From Ischnura elegans (Eukaryota; Arthropoda; Insecta; Odonata; Coenagrionidae), in assembly GCF_921293095.1 (NCBI RefSeq), contig NC_060254.1, forward strand, positions 64,340,069-64,404,068: a stretch of DNA of 64,000 nt, in the 5' to 3' direction. Shown in pieces: positions 55,938 to 64,000 of the stretch. Position numbers and translations under genes: made by a program. The stretch's first letter is position 1. The number at the start of each line of letters is the position of its first letter. A model generated the notes under the pieces. That model ran no database searches and was not told where the DNA came from. It saw only the letters and a program-made list of their open reading frames with translations.

Positions 55938-56240
55938 TCCATGATATAATGTTAATAAAAAGTGATAATTTCCAAACTTCAATATATAAATCATTTCGAC
56001 AGTATATGACGTATCATTTACCTTAAAAATCATGCTGCATTATAATCGGAGTAAATTTTCTTTCGTCAATATTTCAAAGCTCAAGAAAAATCATCTGTTA
56101 GGCCAAACCTTTATCTTATTTCTTAAAGTGGAAGATGGGTTTTACTTACAAATCATACAGAGTGTCGAAACCATGGTTGGTAGTGGAGTTTTATATTAAA
56201 GTTTGGGCATTACCATTTGTTGTGTACGTTTTATCATGGA
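55938..56240. repeat. Foldback element, diverged
   Basis: The left arm starts TCCATGATATAATG, continues TGATAATTTCCAAACTTCAA, and reaches CATTTCGACA. The right arm mirrors it: TGTCGAAACCATGGTTGGTA, GTGGAGTTTTATATTAAAGT, TTGGGCATTACCATTTG, ending TTTATCATGGA. The right arm preserves the CGAAACCATGG(T/C) core and the GGTAGTGGAGTT block found in the 30.6-32.4 kb foldbacks; the left arm is more decayed. Confidence 0.65.
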
Positions 56241-58280
56241 CAATCTCATAGTATTTCGAAAAAATGATTCCCAAAAGCATCTCTACCAGGATATTATGCT
56301 GATTACTAAATAATTTCATCAAAATTTCCTCACCTACACTTCATGTTTTATATGTAATTTAAGAAGAAAAAACTTTAGTACATCAATTGATTTAAAATTA
56401 TATGTTAATCTTTTAAGATTTTCACCTGAAATGCATGAATGCCTTCAGGCTTTCAATATGAGAAAGTGGTGAAGGAGACACCTTTTAAGTTATAATTCAT
56501 GGTGTTTCACAAATGAGGAAAATGAAATGTCAATGGAAGTAAGAATAGATAAATAAATATAAAGAACTATCGTTGACCCAGCACAATATATCGTGCGCTT
56601 GACTTTTACCTATAACATAGGCTGTTGATCATAGTTTTTTTCCAAATTCGACTTATCCTGTACTATAAATATCTGTAACGTGAGAAAAATGAGAATTCAG
56701 AAAAATTTTTAATTTGCAGTTGTCGTAAATACGTACAATTCGACCAAGTATAAAGATGGCAAGGCGTTTCTGCTTTGATGACGAAATACAGAAGGAAAAC
56801 ATATCATTTTCACTAAACCATTTCCAAACGCCTTTAGAAAGAGAGTGAAATTCAGGCATTAAATTTCTTTTGCAAAACCATGAGAGAAATCTGAGAGTAT
56901 CGTCATTCTTAGTTACCATTTATTGAGATATGCTATTGATAATTGCATAAAGAAAATTTGGGTCATGCTACTAAAACAAGTAATAAATTATTGACAATTA
57001 ATTCCTAAATTATTTTTTGATTCCAAATGGAAGTCCATTTTGTGAATTCCGAACATTAAATACTTCCAGTAAAGTTGTCAACTGCTTTATTATTATTAAT
57101 TATACTTTTGAAGCAACTACCATGAAGAATTAGACGAATTTTGCACTCATTAAAGCACATATGACAAATCATTTCAGATCATATTTCCAGGATAAATTTG
57201 TGATACACGTGAAAAGTATGCAGGAGAGTGTTGTGTTTTACATGGATGAAACGTATGCTAGGCTGAGTAGAAAAAAATACTTGACCGAGTAGAGCTGTGG
57301 TTACCATATAGAGTGTTATAATCAAGGGACGGCAAACTTTCCTGGTTTAATTAAAACTTTTAATTAAACTTTCAACCTTCTATAAATCACTGCTGGTCTG
57401 CAAGTTTAAATGTTTCTGCGGTGTCATTTTCCACGACACAAAGACCAAAAGGCGCTCAATACCAATGTAGAGCGCACTGTAAATTATGGGATATTCATTC
57501 CTATTCCTCAATTTTTAGCCATAATTGCTTTCTAAGATAGGAGGTTATTCAAAGTTTCTAGGTACCTAACTCCTGATTTTATAGAGAATATTCCAAAAGA
57601 GCATAAGAAATAAAATTGCACAGTTTTAATGAAAGATATCTTTTTACCATGAATGTATTACATACCATATTGAAATACCCCCGGGACATTCTCAGACTTT
57701 TAATGAAAGTTCCTTTGCAGTAACATTAATTTCCACATTAATTAGATTTCACATGCGTAATCATATGTTTGCTAAATGTTGATTTTGCAGCCCATTCAAC
57801 TGGTTGGTTAAATTAATTTTTGTGTGAGTTAAAGTTGGATATAATGTTCCATGAATAATAATCGTTGGAAATACCGAAGAATTTAGAAATTTAACTTAAT
57901 TGTTTTAGCAGTAAGTTACCAGAGAAGAATAAGAAAATTATTTTAAAGTACAAGAGTAATGTGTAACTATCATTCAATCAGGTTTGAAGAATATTTATAA
58001 AACGAGTTTTTGTAAAGCTAAACTGAACATGTCAAGTTTTTCACGTACAGACTCTACCAGCATTCTTGCTGATAGAAAGTCATAGGTCATTGCTGAAAAT
58101 ATGTCAGTACTTAAGAAACTGTATACTAACAGGAAAGAATATGGTTAGATGGCAAGGATTTTCAAATTAATCTAATGGACACTAGAGCTAACGACAACGA
58201 AATTCAACTCATCATAGAGCCATAATTGCACAATGTCACGTAGGGTTATAATTTTGTAATTCCTCCGCTGCACAAAGGCA
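56241..58280. other. AT-rich noncoding stretch, nothing recognised
   Basis: No feature recognised. Confidence 0.45.
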
Positions 58281-59097
58281 TTGTCCCTGTCACTTACATC
58301 CTCAATTCCGAATATGGATTGCCTTTTACTTTCCAGCGTGCGTTTCAAAAGCCAAGTGGTTTCTTTCCCACGCCGAAGAGAGAATTCAAGCAACCCCACT
58401 CCATGTATGCCCAGAAAGGCAAAGCATTGGGACGGGTCAAGCCAACTATGTCCTGAGCGAGAGGGCGAAAAGCAAGCAAATTCGATTCCGCTGATGTTCT
58501 CCTGTTTGAGCGGGGCTGGCCACGAAGGTTTTCAGTTCTGACCGGCCGAAAGTGAAGAAACAGAGAAGGGGATGGGAGAGGAAGGAGTATAGTGAGAGAG
58601 AATGGTATATCTCCAATACGATCTCGTCGGATATTCCGTCGGAGAGAGAAAGAAAAAAAAATGAATGAAAAGTTTGCAAGCGAGCGTATGCGTGCGCATA
58701 AAAATTGATGTCGAAGGGAAGAAAAAAATACATCCAACATCGGCTTCTTTGAATAAATGATGCGAGGATACAGTGGGTGTCGTGCGGGAGGAGTGAGATG
58801 GCTATGAAAAATTCACTCGGTAAAAAGTGGACGTAAAAGTGGCCCCAAGTCATGGATGGGGTCGTGAGATTTTTCCGGGCCCTGGTTTTTGTTTACTTAC
58901 CTCTCCCACTACACCCTACCACTCTGGAATCGCATAGTTTTTTGTCTGTTTTCTTTTTCGAGGGGGCTGGCTCTCTCTCTGGCTCCGGTCCGAAGGCATA
59001 AAGAGGTCGACTTTTTGATGGGACGTCGACCGAAGGATTTTCTTTTCGGGATAGTGCGTAAGATGGGCGATTTCCGAATCTCCCGAACCTCCTGCAC
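58281..59097. other. GC-richer interval with overlapping short frames
   Basis: Frames of 75-135 codons overlap on both strands without domains. The part from 58940 onward leads into the tandem repeat that starts at 59098. Confidence 0.3.
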
Positions 59098-61140
59098 TCC
59101 TTTCACCTCGACGGAACCATTCCCAGAGAAAATAAAACACCCCCACCATTGTGATTTTTCCCCTCCTCCCTTCCATTCTTCCCTCCCCCAAAAAGTTTGC
59201 AGTCCAGTCACAAAAAAAACTAACCCCGAATTTGCAAACATGGTCATCTGGTCCCAGTAACGTACAAATAGTGAGAGAGCTGGAATGAAGGAACGATATC
59301 GTCAGCGAGTTTTGCTACAGCATAGCGCTCGTGTGTTTTACTGCGTAGCAAAAACACTTAAAGCTTATCTGATGCTTCTACTTCATACTGGAATTTTTCA
59401 TGTAAAATTTAAGCTTACTCACAACTTCAGTCACATAACTACATACTGTTTGTAACCGCTTTGTTCCATATGACCCAAAGAATGGAAAATTGATGTAATA
59501 GTCAAACTTTCGAAACACATGGCCAAAAAAATTGGGAGCTTCTCTGATGCTTCTCGTTTATGGTGAAATTCTATATATATTAAATTAAAGATAATGAAAC
59601 TTTGGCCATTTATATACTGTTTATAAGGCTCAATTCCCATATCACCGAGGGAAGAAATGGATATATAAAAGAGGAAAAGAGAAAAAGGAATTGAAAATTG
59701 AAGAAAAAAACACTGCACAATTGTGATTTTTCCCCATTTTCCTTCCATATTTCCCCCCCCCCCCCCCAAAGTTTGCAGTGCTTACAAAGAAAACGAAGAC
59801 CAAATTTGCAAGCATCGTCATCTGGTTGTAATAACGTTCAAAGAGCGTAAGGATATGAGAGAGCTGGAATAAAGAAATGAAATCGTCAGCAAGTTTTTCT
59901 ACAGCATATCGCTGGTGAGGTTATACTGTGTGGCAAAAAGAATTGTAGCTTAATTGATGCTTCTAGTTCATGCTGGAATTCTCTATGCAAAATTTAACTT
60001 TTCTCACAATTTCAGTCACATAATTACATACTGTTTGTAACCACTTTCTTCCATATGATTCAAGGAATGGAAAATTGATGTAGTATTACATTAGTTAAAC
60101 TTCCGAAATACATCGGAATAATGGAATACCATGATTTTTGATCTACCAAGCACTCATTTTCAAGCGCATGAATACATTACAAGCCAAATTATAGTGAGAT
60201 GATCTTCTTAAATTAATATTGTTGATTTATACTATTTTAATTTTTCACCTCGACGAAACCGTTCCCAGGGAATAAAAAAAATGCCACCTTTGCGATTCTC
60301 CTCTCCTCCCATATATATTTTCCCGCCACACTCGAGTCACAAAAAAGCTAACACCGAATTTGCAAGCATGCTCATTTGGTTGCACTAACGTAAAAATAGC
60401 GTAATAGTGCTGGAATGTCGGAAAGGAATTGTTAACAAGTTCTTCTGCCACGTAACGTTGGTGAGTTTATTGCGTGGCCAAATAACTTGGAAGTTTATCT
60501 GATGCTTCTCATTCATAGTGGAATTCTAGAAATTAAATTGAAGCTACATCACAGCGTTAACCATTTATAAACTGTTTAAAAGAGTTTCGTCCCATATGAG
60601 TTTCGCCCGCTAAAGTAATGAACACATAGAAAGGTCAAGGAAAAAGGAATGAAAAATTGGAAAAAAAGCACTGCCATCATTGTGATTTTTCCCTCTAACC
60701 TTCCATATTTTCCTCCAAAGCGTGTGCAGGCCTTCTACAAAAAAAAACACCAAATTTGCAAGCATCGTATTCTGGTTGCATTGACGTTCAAAGAGCGTAA
60801 GAATGCTGGAATGAAGGAATGTAATTATCAACAAGTTATGCTATTACATAGCGCTGGTGAGCTCATTCTGTAGCCAAAAAACTTGGAAGCATGATACTTC
60901 TCGTTCATACTGAAATTGTTTTGTTAAATTTAAGTTGTCTCACAATTTAACTCATTTCCATACCGATATTAAGATTTTTTCCTCAGGTAGGTAGATAAAG
61001 ACAAAAAATTACAAGGTATGGAAAATTTATGTGATATTACATTAGATAAACTCCCCAAATACGTGTCGTCGGAATGATGAATGGACTACCAATTATTTTG
61101 AACTACCAAGTTTAAGGAAATGAATCACCTAATTATTGTG
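59098..61140 (+). repeat. Higher-order tandem repeat, two large units of two sub-units
   Basis: Large units start with TTTCACCTCGACG(G/A)AACC at 59098 and 60244. Each contains two sub-units recognisable by TTTGCAA(A/G)CAT at 59231, 59815, 60359 and 60755. These are followed by TGGTTGCA-type, GTAA(G)..GCTGGAAT(G/A)..G, and CTGATGCTTCT..TTCAT blocks. TATGGAAAATT(G/T)ATGT recurs near 59481, 60065 and 61017. Divergence is about 20-30 percent. A 15-C run sits at 59753-59767. No coding function is seen. Confidence 0.8.
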
Positions 61141-62430
61141 AGATGCTCTTCCTTCGTCTATTAATTTTGATTTTTATTATTTTGATATACTAGCTATTAA
61201 TACGCATGTAATACAAATATACACTATTTAATGCATCTCTCATGGAAGTCGAAAATTCCCTTGTGATACAATGGTAGGATTTTTCATCACTACAAGGGTT
61301 CAATAAATATACCAGTTCAAGAATATCCATTTGAAAAAAAACTTGAAAAAATATACCACTCCATTACAAATCAAAACTGTTGTTGATTGATAAAAAATAG
61401 ACTCATAGAAGCACTTCACACCTCAGAAAACTGCAGAAGGAAACTAAAAAATTATTTTTGGCCAACAATCTTCTACGCAATTTCAAAGCACTCCAGTTAT
61501 TTCAATTTTTAATACTGTACGCGACATTCTTAACTGCAAGCGGATATCTTAGTAAAGCATATTTCCATAGCATTCTCGACTATGAGCACTGATTATAGGG
61601 CAGCTAAGCTATCGTGAAAGATTTGCGTCAACTGTTCACTTGTTCCTGACAAAGCTCATTTAAAAAGCAGAAGAAATACGGAAATGATACAAAATGGAGA
61701 ACCAGTATGTTAAACATATCTCAATCATTTAGTAATTACTAAAAATGGAATAGCTAAAAAATGGACTAGCTAAAAGGATGCATTCATATTGTGTTTAATC
61801 ACAGACATAGAGAAAAATAATTATCTATGCTGCAGGTTTCCTCCGTCTAATCAAATAGTCGGAAAATTTTAGCAACATTTTACGTCATTGTGAAGATGAA
61901 GGTGTCCGAATTTTGTTGCTTTTTTGCAAAATTTCGATTCTCCAGAGAAAATTTTACAACAGAATATATGTTTCAATTTGAAACTAAAACTATAACAGCG
62001 TTGCTATGAAATGCCAAGTTTATTGCATGTTCTAGACTCGTTCAGACAAAAAGTAGAAAACAGGCATTCTGGAATATTTATTATCATAACACTTCATATA
62101 ACTGACCCTAAAAAAGGCTTCTCTCATTAATGAGTACTGATTTATAAAGGTTGGAACCTTCTAATGATCCTAATCTTTCAAGATCTGACCTAGTCAAGTC
62201 AATAGATCAAGTCCTTAATAGCACACTGATTTCATCTGCGTCGAATTTTTCTAAGGTGATCAGAGCTGCTCACTCAAAAACTATCGAGAAATTAGCGTCA
62301 GAACAAATTTGAATCCCAAATGGTTATAACCTAAGGAGTAACGCAACCATTTATTTGCATTAATGGCTCCACGAATGTATTTATGAATGCCCGTATGTAA
62401 GTCATACAAATCAGAGCCATCATTGTAATT
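61141..62430. other. AT-rich noncoding stretch, nothing recognised
   Basis: No feature recognised. Confidence 0.45.
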
Positions 62431-62960
62431 GGGTGCTGCCATGGATGTATCACGCAAAGTCTAACACAGACGGACAAGGCAGTCCTTCAATACCACATTG
62501 CATTCAACTGTCCCAGAAAGGGCGTCCGAGTGACTTGAGAATGGAGAAAAACTTGATGGGCACGTTGGAAGGGATGAGGGGGGAGGCGGCGGATTACAAG
62601 GCAGGCCAAAGAGAGCGATGGAGGAGGTCACGTGGATCAGGGGTGCAAAGGGGTGAGGGCTCCCGGGGCTCTTTGAAAGATTGGCTGGGAGGGCGGTGGC
62701 CTTCTTTGGAGGCTACCGACATCCAACCACCCCCTCTTTTCTTTCCCTTCTTTGGCCTCCATTTTTAAACAGCCGACGCTCTGCTCTTCAATAAGGAAAG
62801 CTCCCATGGCTGCATAATAACAAGCATCCATCTTCCCTTCCTACCCTTTCCTCTTGTTCGGGACCAAAACCACCCTCTCTTGCCCAAAAAGCCGTCATGG
62901 GCAAAGCACCTCCTGTCGGTGAAGGGCTTTGGGAAAGGATGAAGAGAAGCAAGGGGGTTG
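62431..62960. other. Purine-rich, GC-richer tract
   Basis: The G-rich plus strand at 62570-62700 produces a 111-codon frame (62433-62768) without a domain; the minus strand is also partly open. Compositional explanation preferred. Confidence 0.35.
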
Positions 62961-64000
62961 GATAGGGTAGGAAAAAAGGAAGAAAAATATCTTTTTCAAA
63001 AAAGTATGGGCAAAAATAAGGGGAAAAAATATTCTAAGGTTATCGATGGATTCTCTCAAAAAGTTTGTGCAGCTGCATATTGGAAATATTCAGGGAACAA
63101 TCGATGTTCTCGGGATGAAGCATTGCGAAGGAGATGTGTCGGAAAGAATAAGTTGGGAGGCATTCCGGGGAAGGGATAAAAAAATCTCAGAAAGATGACC
63201 GTATTCCGTCAAGTTCTGTTTCGATTCACGTGGCGGGCCTCTTTCCGGACAAGATCGGTTTTTCATTGCATATGCATTCAGCTATCTTTACCCTCAACGC
63301 TCCATTATAAAAACAATTGAGATTTATCAATCAGGTGAGTTAAATTGAAACGGACGGTTTGACCGTGCTCTTCATCTTATACCATGACATTATATTGGTC
63401 TTGATAAAACCAAGGTTTCGTTCTATTCTAAAGGTAATATCTATTACGAGTAACTGGGTATGTTGAAGCACACAAATGTGTCAACGAAGCATTCTGGGTT
63501 AAATTTGAAATATATTTGTAGATTTTCAGAATCAAAAGATATGGGTAAAGTAAATGGGAGAGAAAGCCGAAACCCATCTAAGCGATGAATCTAGATCACA
63601 AAATATCACGACCACTCACTTTATATTTCGTTAGGAAATAATGTTAAAAAAATAAGCGTTCTTTTTCATCTATATACAAGTTTTGGTGGCATATAAGAAG
63701 TTTAAATTTTTATTACAACTTCCTACAGAAGAATACGGGTTGATTATTCTAAATATCTGGTGGAATAGGAATATGTGGTAGAAAAAGTGTAAGCCTAAAT
63801 AGCGTTACTTATGAGAATTCCAAAATTACCCATTACCTCTCCATGTCTTTCAGGCAAAACATAATCCTATCAAGTCAGTCACAATATTGCAGCGGATATT
63901 GAAATGAAGGAAAAGGAATGCGAGCTAAAAGTTTAAATCAACCGTCTGAGTACCGTCGCTATTGTCAATAAAGAAATACTCTTCAAAATTAAAAGTAATG
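62961..64000. other. AT-rich noncoding stretch, nothing recognised
   Basis: A lysine-rich 73-codon frame at 62958-63179 comes from A-rich DNA and is not recognised. Confidence 0.4.

Noticed and set aside
59753..59767. 15-C homopolymer
   Set aside because: Simple homopolymer inside a tandem repeat, likely replication slippage, with no associated structure.
1..64000. CRISPR arrays, operons, rRNA or intact tRNA genes
   Set aside because: No regularly spaced short direct repeats, no clustered unidirectional ORFs, and no complete cloverleaf or rRNA-like sequence was found. The window looks eukaryotic.

Overview
This window looks like a gene-poor, repeat-rich stretch of a large invertebrate genome, most likely an arthropod and probably an insect. 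The evidence is its AT-rich sequence, the absence of any bacterial-style operon, and the repeat families present: CR1-type and RTE-type non-LTR retrotransposons, tRNA-headed SINE-like pieces, a Harbinger-type MITE with TWA target duplications, a hAT-type terminus, and many foldback elements. I could not identify the species, and I recognise no complete host gene.

The one large open frame (44936-48109, +) is the endonuclease/reverse-transcriptase ORF of a CR1/Jockey-group non-LTR retrotransposon. It is uninterrupted and keeps its catalytic motifs, a 2A-like motif ahead of the endonuclease, a 3' UTR and a (AAAT)n tail. It has no recognisable ORF1 and no in-frame ATG before the endonuclease domain, so it is probably 5'-truncated.

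Layout. 1-5 kb is AT-rich with half of a foldback element. 5-12 kb holds a MITE, a composite repeat, a pyrimidine-rich tract, an inverted pair of SINE-like copies and a tandem duplication. 12.4-12.7 kb is an RTE 3' tail with a second retroposon nested in it, marked by a 10-bp target duplication. 16.4-16.8 kb is a coding-like stretch split by a frameshift. 17.8-20.1 kb contains two tandem repeats, a hAT-like end and a 289-bp palindrome. 21.3-29.3 kb carries a TIR element, a weak terminal-exon candidate, RTE tails, diverged duplications and a GC-rich island ending in a good splice donor. 30.5-32.7 kb is a three-unit tandem array whose monomers each hold a foldback, one unit being interrupted by an RTE fragment with a target duplication. 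34.9-35.5 kb is a tandem duplication whose second unit holds a MITE and whose first unit preserves the empty site. 36.1 kb is a near-perfect palindrome. 44.9-48.3 kb is the CR1 element. 51.2-56.2 kb has a CR1 3' end, a foldback flanked by a 12-bp direct repeat, a Penelope-like segment and another foldback. 59.1-61.1 kb is a diverged higher-order tandem repeat.

The most unusual theme is a set of foldback or hairpin repeats sharing a CGAAAC(C/G)(A/T)TGG-type core. They occur alone, as inverted pairs, and inside a tandem array. The core layout recalls the hammerhead-ribozyme relics known in Penelope-like elements; that link is inference. Alignments here were made by eye, so identities are approximate and many boundaries are uncertain by 10-30 bases.
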